From Craspedostauros australis (lineage: Eukaryota; Bacillariophyta; Bacillariophyceae; Mastogloiales; Achnanthaceae), in contig JAMXDE010000066.1 in assembly GCA_026770025.1 (NCBI GenBank), positions 62,001 through 126,000 of the forward strand: a stretch of DNA of 64,000 nucleotides. Reading direction: 5' to 3'. The notes under the pieces were generated by a model. That model saw nothing but the letters and a program-made list of their open reading frames with translations, made no database searches and was not told the DNA's origin. The first letter of the stretch is position 1. Each line of letters starts with the position of its first letter. This document shows positions 20,794 through 30,884 of the stretch, piece by piece. A program made the position numbers and the translations under genes.

Positions 20794-23700
20794 TTCCGCG
20801 CTGGGTTTTCATCAGCAGATCCATCATGCGACGTCCGACTTCGGAATCATCGCCATGGATACGTTCGCACATCTCCATCGGACTTTCGACGGCGGCGCTG
20901 GATTTCCTGTTCACCTTGGGTTTCGGCGGATCGGGGTGACAGCCGTGCTGCAGCAGGACGGCCAAGGACTCCGCATGGCCATTCAGCACGGCCCAATGCG
21001 CAGGCGTTCTGTACCAGCGATCGAAGCAATTGAAGTCATGATCGCTTGGATTCGCGTCCTCGTCGTGCATGCGTTCCTGCATGACGTACTCCACGATCGC
21101 GGTGTGCCCGGCTCGGGCGGCGCAGTGCAACACGCTCTGCTTGTTGCCGTCCCTCATCTTGATGGGGGATCCGCTCTGCAGAAGCATCTTGACGCAATCC
21201 AGACGTTCCTGATCATCTTCGTTGGTCTCGACAAGCCCCGCCCGCAACAATCGAGAATGGGAGGCGGCCGCCAAATGCAGCGGATACAATCCCGATGCAT
21301 CCGGCGTGTTCCATTTGGCATCGCAGGCGAGGAGCTTGTGCACAAGACGCGCATCGCCCTTCGCCGCGGCCAGGTGCAGGGGGCTGGATCGGAAGATTTG
21401 CTTCTGCGCGATGCGGCCGGAGGTCTTGCCCAACCGTCCACCGTGCGCACCCCAGTTGGGGTCGGCGCCGAACTGCAGCAGTCCGATGGCGACGTCCGTC
21501 TGTTGCAAGGTGCACGCCTGCAGCAGCGCGTCGTACAGTCGCTGTTGTTCGGCGTCATGCGGCGATGCAACGTCTGTGGTTGCCATTGGCGACGGCAATG
21601 ATGTTTGGGTCGCGGAATCAGCTGTCCCACTTTGCTTTTCATGATCCCAAGCGTGGCTGCAAACGTTATGATCATCCAGCATGTCGATGTAATGCTTCAG
21701 CTTCGTCGCGCGAAGGATATGAACAACATTGAAGGGTCCCTCCAATGTTCCGTATTCTCCACCGAGATGCCGAGTGTTGTTGATGTTATGATGCATTGCG
21801 TACAGGGCACGCGTGATCCGCGTCGCGGCCAGGGAGTCTCCTCCGAGCATGCCAAAGCTGGCATCGATGGTGAGCATGGATTGTTGGCACTGTTGCAGAT
21901 TCAGACACTCGATGATTTGTTCGGCGACGAGCCTTCCCGTGTTGCCGTATTCTGCCAGTGGCGTACTCCCTTCATCGTCACCGCTGTTCTCGTCGTCGTC
22001 GCAAGTATCGTTTCCGATGCCGCTGTTGGCTTGCTTGGCAAAGTTAAACTTGAGACAGTCCTGCAACCGAGGTAACTGCCGGTTGTCTCTCTTGCCCGTT
22101 GGTGACAGTGGTATTTGGGAGATCAGCACGAAGCTCGACGGCACACATGCCGATTTGATCCTGGACAGGCATGCCGCGCGAAGTAGTGTCCAGAGGGGGC
22201 TGGGACTGATGAGATAGGCCGGCGGCTGCTTCCTTGATGAATCGAATCGAACCCCCATGCTACGGAGACAGGAATCCGTGAGCACGACGTAGGCATGAAT
22301 TTCTGTCTTCGTATCGTCGTCACTGCCAATGTCGCCATCTCCATCGTCATGGGAAGCACCGCTCTGTTCGGACCCTTGATGCAATGGAACCGTACGCGCC
22401 ACGACGACGCAGCCTTGCACGATGCTTGATGACGTGCCTGGCCACTCCTCCATGGCCGCAGCGATCTCGTTTAGCTCGATCCGAACACCATTATGCTTGA
22501 TCATGCCTTCCTCGCCTTGGATTCGCCCCATCACATGGATGCTGCCATCGTGGTCGATGTACCCCCTGTCGCCTGTTCGGTAGAAGCACCGCGTTGCAGC
22601 AGATTGAGTCTCGCAAATGAATTTGTGATGCAAGTCATCGCGATTCCAGTATCCGGAGAATTCATCCAGTTGGTTGCCAGAAAGCACAATCTCCCCGAAT
22701 CTATCAGGGCCGTTGGCAACGCCACCATCATCTTGCGCAACGGCAACGATTCTGTCTTGAATTGCTTCCACACACATCTGCACTTGCATGCCTGGGAACG
22801 GTAGTCCAACGAACCCTTTTCCGGTGGCCCGCCTCGCAGCCTTCGCTTGATTGCTCGTGACGGCTTGAGCGTGAGACAAAGACGCTGGCAATGATGGCAA
22901 ATGGCACACTTCTCCCATGGTTTGATATACGCATGCTTCCGTCACACCGTACGTGGCGAGCAGCTTACATTCCGTCTTGCTCGTTGCCATTGCGCCCGCT
23001 CCCCAAACACGCCGGATAGATGCCGGAATGGGTTCGCCGCCCAACGCCAACGTCCTCAATTGCGGAAACGCAGCGGGCGGCTCCTGGACCAAACGAAACA
23101 ACGTCGGCGTGCACAGCAAGTGCGTGACGTGCAGCTGCCGAAGGATCTGTGAGAGGTGACTGACGAGCCTTGACCGTGGCGCGATGGCCAGCGTCGCTTG
23201 GCATAGGAAGGTGGCCAACACATCGGACATGCATGGATCGAAGGACAGCGCACTTGCCAGCAGAACTGTAGATTCGGATGTGACAGAATGCGCTTCGTTC
23301 TTGGCACGCAGGTAGTTGTCCAACGACTGGATGGAGGACATGCAACCCTTTGGCCATCCCGTCGTGCCGGACGTGTAGACCATATGCGAAAGCCGATTGC
23401 GAGACGCGATGTCGTTCGGTATCGTATGCGTTTCTGCCAAGATAGTGGACGCACTGCTGCTGTCCATTCGATCTGAATCATCCCATGTATCAGCAAGGAA
23501 GTTGATCGCCAGCTTCAGAGAAATCTGATCGCCGCGTGCCTTGCCTTTCTTGTTGGATTCCAAATAAACTCGAAAGACATCATTGATCTGATGCTCCATG
23601 TCTGAATTGATCGACGGTATACTCTGGCATAACTGATGCAAGTCAACGAGGTGTGATTTTTCGGCGGGCATGTAACGTGCCGATGAAGTTGATTTGATCC

Positions 23701-24499
23701 GCCCTTCGACAGCTGCGTTGCCATTGCTGTTTCCAGCGTCACGATGAACAATAGATCGGAGAATCTGATAGTCGGCACCGCCTTGCGACGTGGACAGCAC
23801 CAGCAACGGCCTCGAATCCTCCATCATATGCGCGATCCTCTGTTTTGCGTCTTGGCTGGGCTCGATCGGAATCATGACCGCGTGCCCGTGGTACGCTGCG
23901 CCATCGCGTTGCCCAAGTCGGAAGGGATGATTGAGACAATGCACCGCGAGGATGACGAGGGGCAGGAGCGGACCTTCCGGCATGGCAACGGCGATGGGCA
24001 AACCGATGGATGGAATGTTCTCGTCGAATGAAGGAAGCGGCGCGCATTGGCGGATCTTCTGTCTCAATTGAATGACGAGATGCGCCGTTGCATAGATCAA
24101 CGTCTGGTACGTGATCGCAACACTCGTACGTTGATGGCTTTGCATCGGCGTTGACATCGCCATCCCATCCACCGATTCTGCTGCATCTGTCCCATTGTGA
24201 AGCGGGATCGTCAGAAAGGCCAGGTCTCTCCAGTAGCAAGGCAATGCTTCGTCTTCTGAACTGGACAAGTCTCCTGTGGATGTTTTCTGCCACACAATCG
24301 CTGGTTTGCGAAGCCAACCGATGGATTCGTCACATGCCATCGTGCGAGCAGATGATGATGATGATGTCTGGCAATTCATGGTCAATGCGGCAATGGAATC
24401 CATCCACAGCATCGCAAACGCAATGATGAACGCAGGATGTCTGAAGCAGGCTGATGTGGATCGATTCCAAAGAAGAGATCGCGTGCAACCATCAGCCAT
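20786..24499 (-). CDS. Adenylation-thiolation-ankyrin protein (NRPS-like / AASDH-like)
   Basis: A single frame of 1237 residues starts at ATG 24499. The adenylate-forming domain spans about residues 100-810: P-loop YTSGTTGWPKG (375-385), SFDPCMSD with Asp421 at the position that binds the amino group in amino-acid-activating domains, ATYGVTEA (515-522), YRTGDRG (640-646), the GRIQGEEGMIKHNGVRIE hinge region (658-675) and SPTGKRD with the catalytic Lys803. A carrier domain follows with LGGDSL, whose Ser889 would carry phosphopantetheine. The C-terminus (about 985-1195) has four to five ankyrin repeats (SSPLHLAAAKGD, LYPLHLAAASHS, QSVLHCAARAGH, RTPAHWAVLNGH). No condensation, reductase or thioesterase domain is present. 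The protein should activate a small acid, probably an amino acid, and load it on its own carrier arm; the acceptor is unknown. The A-T order resembles Lys2/AASDH and Ebony. Confidence 0.9.
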   Translation of the reverse strand: MADGCTRSLLWNRSTSACFRHPAFIIAFAMLWMDSIAALTMNCQTSSSSSARTMACDESIGWLRKPAIVWQKTSTGDLSSSEDEALPCYWRDLAFLTIPLHNGTDAAESVDGMAMSTPMQSHQRTSVAITYQTLIYATAHLVIQLRQKIRQCAPLPSFDENIPSIGLPIAVAMPEGPLLPLVILAVHCLNHPFRLGQRDGAAYHGHAVMIPIEPSQDAKQRIAHMMEDSRPLLVLSTSQGGADYQILRSIVHRDAGNSNGNAAVEGRIKSTSSARYMPAEKSHLVDLHQLCQSIPSINSDMEHQINDVFRVYLESNKKGKARGDQISLKLAINFLADTWDDSDRMDSSSASTILAETHTIPNDIASRNRLSHMVYTSGTTGWPKGCMSSIQSLDNYLRAKNEAHSVTSESTVLLASALSFDPCMSDVLATFLCQATLAIAPRSRLVSHLSQILRQLHVTHLLCTPTLFRLVQEPPAAFPQLRTLALGGEPIPASIRRVWGAGAMATSKTECKLLATYGVTEACVYQTMGEVCHLPSLPASLSHAQAVTSNQAKAARRATGKGFVGLPFPGMQVQMCVEAIQDRIVAVAQDDGGVANGPDRFGEIVLSGNQLDEFSGYWNRDDLHHKFICETQSAATRCFYRTGDRGYIDHDGSIHVMGRIQGEEGMIKHNGVRIELNEIAAAMEEWPGTSSSIVQGCVVVARTVPLHQGSEQSGASHDDGDGDIGSDDDTKTEIHAYVVLTDSCLRSMGVRFDSSRKQPPAYLISPSPLWTLLRAACLSRIKSACVPSSFVLISQIPLSPTGKRDNRQLPRLQDCLKFNFAKQANSGIGNDTCDDDENSGDDEGSTPLAEYGNTGRLVAEQIIECLNLQQCQQSMLTIDASFGMLGGDSLAATRITRALYAMHHNINNTRHLGGEYGTLEGPFNVVHILRATKLKHYIDMLDDHNVCSHAWDHEKQSGTADSATQTSLPSPMATTDVASPHDAEQQRLYDALLQACTLQQTDVAIGLLQFGADPNWGAHGGRLGKTSGRIAQKQIFRSSPLHLAAAKGDARLVHKLLACDAKWNTPDASGLYPLHLAAASHSRLLRAGLVETNEDDQERLDCVKMLLQSGSPIKMRDGNKQSVLHCAARAGHTAIVEYVMQERMHDEDANPSDHDFNCFDRWYRTPAHWAVLNGHAESLAVLLQHGCHPDPPKPKVNRKSSAAVESPMEMCERIHGDDSEVGRRMMDLLMKTQRGMD

Positions 24500-24549
24500 A
24501 GCCTGTGGTACGAGCTATGCAGTGGCGTGCTCTTGCTCATCGATTGATT

Positions 24550-24614
24550 CTCTGTGATGGGATTGTGATGGGATTGTGATGGTCTCGTGATGGGATTGTG
24601 ATGGGTTTGTGATG
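24550..24614. repeat. TGATGGGATTG tandem repeat
   Basis: Five to six imperfect copies of an 11-bp unit, starting about 50 bp upstream of the A-T-ankyrin start codon, i.e. in its 5' UTR or promoter. Confidence 0.88.
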
Positions 24615-24964
24615 TGCGAGACTGGAGACAGATCTGATTTCTTGGCGCCAAAATCGCGTCTGTCCGCAATCCGGAAATGCGGGCATGCAGAGAACTACCA
24701 GTACAATCTTCGGTGCTGCCGCATCCCTCTATCGTATAATAGCTCGTGCTCGCATGGAGGCAACCTCCACGATCGAACAGCCAGGTGCCAAAGGGTTGGG
24801 CTCACGTTCAAAGTGCCATGCTTGGATGATTCATCTGCATCATGATTGAACAAGTCTTCTCTTACGACTATGTACACGATAGATAGCCCGTAGATCACTA
24901 AACGAGAGAGAGAGCAGCAGCAGCAACACCAATTGACTATTGGATCAGTTTCTACGAACGACGG
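24615..24964. other. Intergenic, nothing recognised
   Basis: No gene is visible. It separates the transporter stop at 24965 from the promoter region of the A-T-ankyrin gene. Confidence 0.5.
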
Positions 24965-26245
24965 CTACGATATGCCGCTATTTTCAGTCTCTTGTGTCGT
25001 CGATGGCGCTGCTTCATTCTCGCCTCGACGCCTCGTTTCATCAGCGCCCGCACCATCATCGTCAGAACCGCCATCAGTGAGTAACCTGTATCCTTCATCA
25101 ACCGCGGCCACCTCCCGATCATCCCGCCATTTCTGAAACGCGATGATCGCCAAGGAGACAAAGATCAACAACACACCCGCCCACGTCGTCGATTGCGGAA
25201 CTTGTTGAAAGACGACGACTTCAAAGAGGTAGGCCCACACGATGTTGGAGCTGCGCACGATGCTGCCCATTCCCGCCGGTGCCAGTCGCGCGGCATGGTT
25301 CAACATGACATGGCCCGCGGTGCCGGTCAACCCCATGGCTGCGAGGTACATCAAGATCTTGGGATCCCGGTGCATGGACCAGACTCCGTCGATGCGTTCC
25401 ACCCACTCCATGTGCCCGAAGACGACCGCGATGATGAAGCTGAAGACGAGAAAGGACCACACCAATTGCAATGTGTGCACGCCCATCGTTCCGGCGCCGC
25501 GCATCAACGCCATGGCTCCAGCGCCGCATATGCTGCCCAAGATGGCAGTGATGTATCCAACCCAGTAGTAGGGAGAGTCAGCAATCCATGAGTTGCCTTT
25601 GTCGACGCCGAAGATGATGGACGGACGAGCGATGCAGATGGCGCCTGCGAGACTGACGACCGTTGCCACACAATGAGAAGGAAAGATGGGTTCTCCAAGA
25701 AACATGGCTGCCAGGAAGATCGTGAAGGTGGGGCTGAGACTTAGCAAAGTCATGGCGTCTCCCAGCGGAAGGAGCTTCAGCGTGGCGAAGTACATGATGA
25801 AGGTGATGCCCCCGACGATGCCGCGGATGACGACGATCTTCTGGACCTTGCGTGTGCCTCCGAACGGCGTGAAGAGGAGTGGACGCTGCGGAAGTAGAGC
25901 TGTGGTCGTGGAAGATTCCATGCTCTCAGGCATTCCAGTTTCGCCGTCGCCTTCCGCCTGCCTTCTCAACTGAGCATTGTGGTTGGAGACGTACTCGTAG
26001 TGAGCGCCGCCATGCGCAACCGACTTTGGCTTCGTGGTGCAGAGGAATGTCAAGATGAAGACCGTCTCGACCAGCGACCGTACAAGGACCAGCTCCGTGG
26101 ACGGAATCCCGCTGCTGGAACAGAGCTTGAGAAAGACACCCATCACTGCGTGCAGCAGCTCGCAAATGACAAGGAGAAGGAGGCCCCAGGACTCCACGGA
26201 CAGCCAGGATGGCTGGAAGAACATCGCTTCGTTTGTGGCGTTCAT
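24965..26245 (-). CDS. EamA/DMT-family (SLC35G-like) transporter, paralog 1
   Basis: The first ATG (26245, MNATNEAMFFQPSWLS) gives 426 residues; the open frame reaches 26263 only through a GTG. The pattern is about ten transmembrane segments in two EamA repeats, with a hydrophilic Ser/Glu-rich tail of about 50 residues. Diagnostic blocks shared with the two paralogs at 40626 and 42472 are the GIPSTELVL.RS motif near the end of TM1, PQRPLLFTPFGGT, then GGITFIMYFATLKLLPLGDA, and the second-repeat LAPAGMGSIVRSSNIVWAYL. EamA proteins move metabolites across plasma, Golgi or organelle membranes. The substrate cannot be inferred. Paralog 1 lies 14 kb from the other two, with the interrupted sulfotransferase locus between. 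Confidence 0.88.
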   Translation of the reverse strand: MNATNEAMFFQPSWLSVESWGLLLLVICELLHAVMGVFLKLCSSSGIPSTELVLVRSLVETVFILTFLCTTKPKSVAHGGAHYEYVSNHNAQLRRQAEGDGETGMPESMESSTTTALLPQRPLLFTPFGGTRKVQKIVVIRGIVGGITFIMYFATLKLLPLGDAMTLLSLSPTFTIFLAAMFLGEPIFPSHCVATVVSLAGAICIARPSIIFGVDKGNSWIADSPYYWVGYITAILGSICGAGAMALMRGAGTMGVHTLQLVWSFLVFSFIIAVVFGHMEWVERIDGVWSMHRDPKILMYLAAMGLTGTAGHVMLNHAARLAPAGMGSIVRSSNIVWAYLFEVVVFQQVPQSTTWAGVLLIFVSLAIIAFQKWRDDREVAAVDEGYRLLTDGGSDDDGAGADETRRRGENEAAPSTTQETENSGIS

Positions 26246-27288
26246 TGTGCACAATGTCCTCACGGTGTTTCGGTCTGCGTGCGTCGAAAATGGTTGCGAT
26301 TGTGATCGTTGCCGTCGTCGTTGCGGAGACTGCCGCTAATGCTGTGGAGCCCCCCTCTGTCGAATCTCTGCTGTGTGGAATGGGAGGGTCATGACGCATC
26401 TCCGTAGCCAAACGAGAGGCAGACGCTCTCGTCCTGGTTGTCATCTTCGGTGTCGGCATGGCTGTTCTTCTGGCTCCGCCAACGCAACACGCGAATTACC
26501 GGGATGACACCCGGCAAAAAGCACGGTAAACGGAAAGTCGACTAATACGACTAATACGAAACCACAACGGTTCCGCCATCTTGGCATGAGAAAGCCACAC
26601 CCAACTTTCCGACGTCGACGAAGAACGAATCTCCTCGTTCATGTATTTTGTGAGCTGTGTGTGGAGGGTCTTTTGTCTTCGGAGAAACACGATCAGGTAA
26701 CTCAAATCTCGTTAAGACGAGTGGAGAGGACCTCATATACACAAAACGCCTTTCTGTGGCTGTGACAGAATTTACCAATCTTGATACTCCGGGTCTCGTT
26801 TCTGTTTATTGGCTGTAGCATATGTTTGCGTCGTCACATAAGCACCCCGTCACCGCGGGCATGCGTCACAACGTCACAGAGAGAGGCGAATAAGTGCGGC
26901 TGACATTGCTCAGACAGAACCACGACATCACTCGCGCCAACGAGCACAAGGTGGAGTCACGCTCCGGAAATTCAGCGCACATGACGGACGGAAAAGAACA
27001 TTGCCTCCCAATTGACCACTGCGACCAAATTGATCAAACTACGAGCACTGTAGCGTCTGTACGTTATTCACCAATAAGGTGGATTTCCCATGATTTTTAA
27101 CCCTCCATAACTCTAAAGAAGTTGGACGGAACAATTCTAATTCTTTCCATATGATGCATAATATATGATGTAGGAGAATACGTATTGTGGTTAGTATTAA
27201 CATCAAAACGGATCTCTCGACAAAGGTGCAACATTTCGCTGCAGCGGATCCATGTTACTCGAAGAGGGCGCAGGCGGCGACCGCCGAT
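26246..27288. other. Intergenic, no gene recognised
   Basis: This is the 5' side of the transporter and the 3' side of the CIA30-like gene. A direct repeat CGACTAATACGACTAATACG occurs near 26537-26556. No coding region of convincing length was seen. Confidence 0.45.
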
Positions 27289-27909
27289 TCAGCAACCGAC
27301 TGCCTTGATGGTGAAGAGTTCAGTGACGACATGTTTCTCGATTCCTCGGACCCAGATCTCCATGAACTGGATGTTGGACAGCACATCTGAGGTTACACAG
27401 AGACTGGGGTCGGCGGAGCATGGGGTGATGATCTTGCCGGTGGCATAGTCCCAGTAGTTGCTGAACTCGGCGAATGGGATGTTGTATACGTTCTTGCCTG
27501 GTCCAGAGATTGGGATGGGCGCGAGCCACCCGTATGGAAATGGATTTCCGAGAGACGGAGGATGACTTCCGATGGCGATGTAATATCCATCGTAGCCGTG
27601 GTCGGATTCCATGGTGATTTCGATGCCACCGCAGCCAGCAATGTTGGGGAAGGACTTGGTGCCAACGATCTTGACGAATCCTGGTCCGTCCATAAATGGC
27701 TGAAAGAAGAGCAACCCTTCGAAGTAGGAACGATTGGCATCCTGAATGAGGGTGCCTTGGGAGGATCCTTCAGGGATGACCTCGTCGGACGTCACCTCCC
27801 AGCCGCTGCAGCAGTTCGTGAAGTCCTGCAAGAGGAGGTTGTCAGCGTTGGCGGCGGAGAACATGCCCATGAGGGTGGCAACGATGGCGGAGGAAACGGA
27901 GAGCCTCAT
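27289..27909 (-). CDS. Secreted CIA30-like (NADH dehydrogenase assembly factor-like) protein
   Basis: The ATG at 27909 starts a clear signal peptide (MRLSVSSAIVATLMGMFSAANA), giving 206 residues; the frame upstream of it is Thr/Gln-rich and lacks conserved features. The mature part follows the CIA30 (galactose-binding-like) pattern: a CSGWEVTSDEV opening, then GSSQGTL, a central FEGLLFFQPFMDGPGFVKIV segment, and the CGGIEITMESDHGYDGYYIA segment. The C-terminal strand with the IQFMEIWVRG motif completes the fold. Family members include a mitochondrial complex I assembly factor, but diatoms also have secreted forms. With a signal peptide this copy probably works in the secretory route or outside the cell. 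The family is inferred from motif pattern only. Confidence 0.72.
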   Translation of the reverse strand: MRLSVSSAIVATLMGMFSAANADNLLLQDFTNCCSGWEVTSDEVIPEGSSQGTLIQDANRSYFEGLLFFQPFMDGPGFVKIVGTKSFPNIAGCGGIEITMESDHGYDGYYIAIGSHPPSLGNPFPYGWLAPIPISGPGKNVYNIPFAEFSNYWDYATGKIITPCSADPSLCVTSDVLSNIQFMEIWVRGIEKHVVTELFTIKAVGC

Positions 27910-29891
27910 GGTGGTGTTGTTTTGTTGTTTTGTTGGTGTTGGTGTTTGGCGTTTGGCGTTTGGCGTTTGATGGGTGGATCTGTCCAAGTTTTGTCTTTGT
28001 GGGGATCTGCCGACACGTTCTTTTGAGCGCTCGGAGAAGCTTCAATTGTCAAATGGCCCAAAATGGCCCTTTTCCTTCCATTGTTTGGGCCTTGTTCGCA
28101 ATTCTCAAATTTAGGGAGCGTGGTTCTACCTTGTGCCCACAAAGAATCGTTGGTGTGCGCGCGAAACTGCCCTGTTGTGTGGCGAGTGATGTATTGCAAT
28201 GTGATGCGGTGCGATGTGCCACGGGCCGCCAACCAGGATGGTGGGCACTATCCTTTTTCCTCCTCCTCCTATCTATCACGTTAGCGTGGTGGCAAGGTGG
28301 GCGCACATGCTGCAAAGCACGAGACGCGCACGATGCAAGTTGCGCAGTGCTGAATTGGATACTGCGAATTGCTGGTGCCGAAATGGAAGTGGATAGCACC
28401 CTTGCCCCAGTCCTGTAAGCAGTGGCAACCCCAACCTGCACAGCCCTAACCCAGGTCATGGCCCTCTGGCCCTCTCATCTCAGCCCAAATTCTAACCCTG
28501 AGCAACTTAATGGCTCTGTCCAAACAACGTCATCAGCACACAGTTGCCTCTACCATCACTCTGGTCTTGCTCTTCCTGTAGACTCTTGCTTTTCTCTCCA
28601 TCACATCATTTTTTGCTTCCTGCCGTGTTCTTGTCTCACCCCAGGAGAAGCGAAACAAACAGGAACTCAGCAACTCGAGAAGAGCAGAGCAAAGTACATC
28701 AGGAATGTGCCGTAATGACCATCGGCTGACTTTACAACAGAGAATGGGAACCTTATCCTGCTGTACCTATCTTGGCTCAGCGTCTTCCCCCCTTGTATGA
28801 CACGAGGGACCACACATGGAACGCACGAGATCATGGTGCGACGAACCTGCCAGTGATCACAGCGCCCCCGCTCACGAAGAATAGGAGGCTGGTAACACAC
28901 AAGCCAAAGTACCAGCAGCATCAACAACAGCAACATCTCACTATACCTGGTGGAATATGCTGATAGCTCTGCACCTTGTGCAATCCCATCCTAATACCGT
29001 ATGGCACAGCGCAGCGCACATCCCATCGCATGCTGGCGCAGTTTTGCTCCTCCACACCTGCTGTTCCAAGTCCACCGTGAGAAACTGCGTGCGATCAATT
29101 GGGGCCAAAAACACCCGAAATCTGGACCCGTTTGCGCGACTGCAGATACACGTCTGAAAGCGGTTTGGAGTGCCTTGCTGCAGTCCGTCTGAGAGAGGAA
29201 AAAAGAACATTTTTGCCGCTCGCCAACATCCAATTTAGAGTCAGTGATGAGCCGCATCCAGGCCACATGCCAATAACTGAATCTAAAGCACGATACAGCA
29301 CGACAGAATAGGTGCCTTCATGACCTCCTAACCCATCCAATATAAGTTTTAAGCATGTAGTTCTTCCATATATCTCCAAGAAGTATATAGCAAGGCTTCA
29401 TGAAGTTTGTAGCAGGATCTCAGATGCGATTCCGGCTTGGGTGTAACATTTTCTCTGCGGCGGTTGTAAATTGCAATCATTTCACAACGGAGTAATACGA
29501 GATAACATTTCTGGAGGTCCATTTCAAATGGTTGGTCGACTCGCAAACCCGGCTCGTACCACCTACTATGGTTACAACTGAGCCCTCGTTGGGAGAACAA
29601 CATACACCGCATAGGGCACGCCCCGCGTTCTCAACGACGAACAAGGACACCTCGCAGACATCCAAGGAGAGAAACATCCGGAATGAGGAACGAACAACGA
29701 ACCAGGAATAAGCGATCTTTTCCGGATGAGAAGGATTCCTGGACCTCGAGAGCTGCCAAAAGCCACCACACATCAACACAAGCCGCTACATGCCGACAAA
29801 CGTCACTCTCTCTCTGGCGCCGCTAACCACACCAACCACACCAACCAAATGAACATTGACAACTCACAAGTCCAAGGCAGAATTGTTGACG
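27910..29891. other. About 2 kb without a recognisable gene
   Basis: It holds short frames on both strands without domains. Just upstream of the CIA30-like gene lie GTTTGGCGTTTGGCGTTTGGCGTTTG repeats (27944-27970, GCGTTTG units). The segment 29700-29890 is the likely promoter and 5' UTR of the sulfotransferase gene. Confidence 0.45.
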
Positions 29892-30884
29892 ATGGGTCGT
29901 TCTTCGGGTGGAATTCATGCGGAGTCTGGTGGACTCAAGCACTCCAACCACAAGGCTACCTTGGCAAGTGGCCATAGCAGGGTCGCAATTCCCTCGGCGA
30001 AACAGATGAACAATGGCGATGGAATCAGTCGTCGCCGGTCGACCACGACGAACAAGGCTGCAATACTCGCAGTGTTGGCATTTTCGCTCGTAGCCCTCCA
30101 ATCCTCCGTGATGCAGATCTCACCATGGCGGTGTTCATCCTCAACAATGGGTAGCGCAAAGACAGAATCTGCGATCTTTGAGGGACCGCGGTCATCTCCC
30201 ATTGTGGAACACACTCCCAAAGAAAAGAAAAACCGGTTGGTGCTTCACTTCGGACCACCGAAGACTGCCACGACCACCGTGCAAGCGGACTTGGTGGAGC
30301 TCAGAAACAAGCAGATCCTCGCCAGCGACCACTACTGGGATTCAGGACTAGAATGCCTGAAAGAGCCATTTACGGATCAACAGCTGCAATTGTGTTCAAT
30401 CGAACAATTGTTCCACATATGGGCCCTGCATGAGCCTTACACCGAGTACAGGAACCAACTGGCACAGAAAATGCTCGTGAACAGTCAAGCGCTCGCAAGT
30501 ATCACAGATCAAGCAGCATTGGGTTCATCATGGCAGCCACCGCCACCGAGATTGCCAGCCCCTTTGGTGGAAACGCAACGAGTACTTGATGTGGCCAAAG
30601 AGCAGAACATCTCGTTGGTGTACAGCAGCGAGTTCCAGGGCGAATTCTGGTGGTTTGATAAAACACGATTTCAGAGTCCGACGTACTTCAACAACTTGCG
30701 TCACTTCCTCGAAGACTGGGATGTATCGGTGGTCGTCACCTACCGACGCGCCTTTGACTGGATGCTCAGCGCCTGGAAGCAAATCGTCGGGATGGAGGCA
30801 GAGGAAGGCAAGCCCTCAATTCGTTGGCCTATGAAAGGTGGAGTAATAAACACAAACACGTGGACAATTATTCGAGAGTATATG
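29892..30884 (+). pseudogene. Sulfotransferase-like gene, 5' part (interrupted)
   Basis: The ATG at 29892 (MGRSSGGIH) starts 331 codons that run into the ATATG target duplication of the DNA element. A single membrane anchor (KAAILAVLAFSLVALQSSVM, about residues 55-75) predicts a type II Golgi protein. LVLHFGPPKTATTTVQADL is the 5'-phosphosulfate-binding loop of PAPS-dependent sulfotransferases (PKTATTT in place of the usual PKTGTT), and VVVTYRRAFDWMLSAWKQI matches the 3'-phosphate-binding segment. Beyond 30884 the frame enters the inserted element and stops at 30926. The continuation is at 38642-39286. Removing the inserted DNA and one ATATG copy leaves the two frames exactly in register, so the interruption is recent enough for both halves to remain stop-free. 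Confidence 0.85.
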
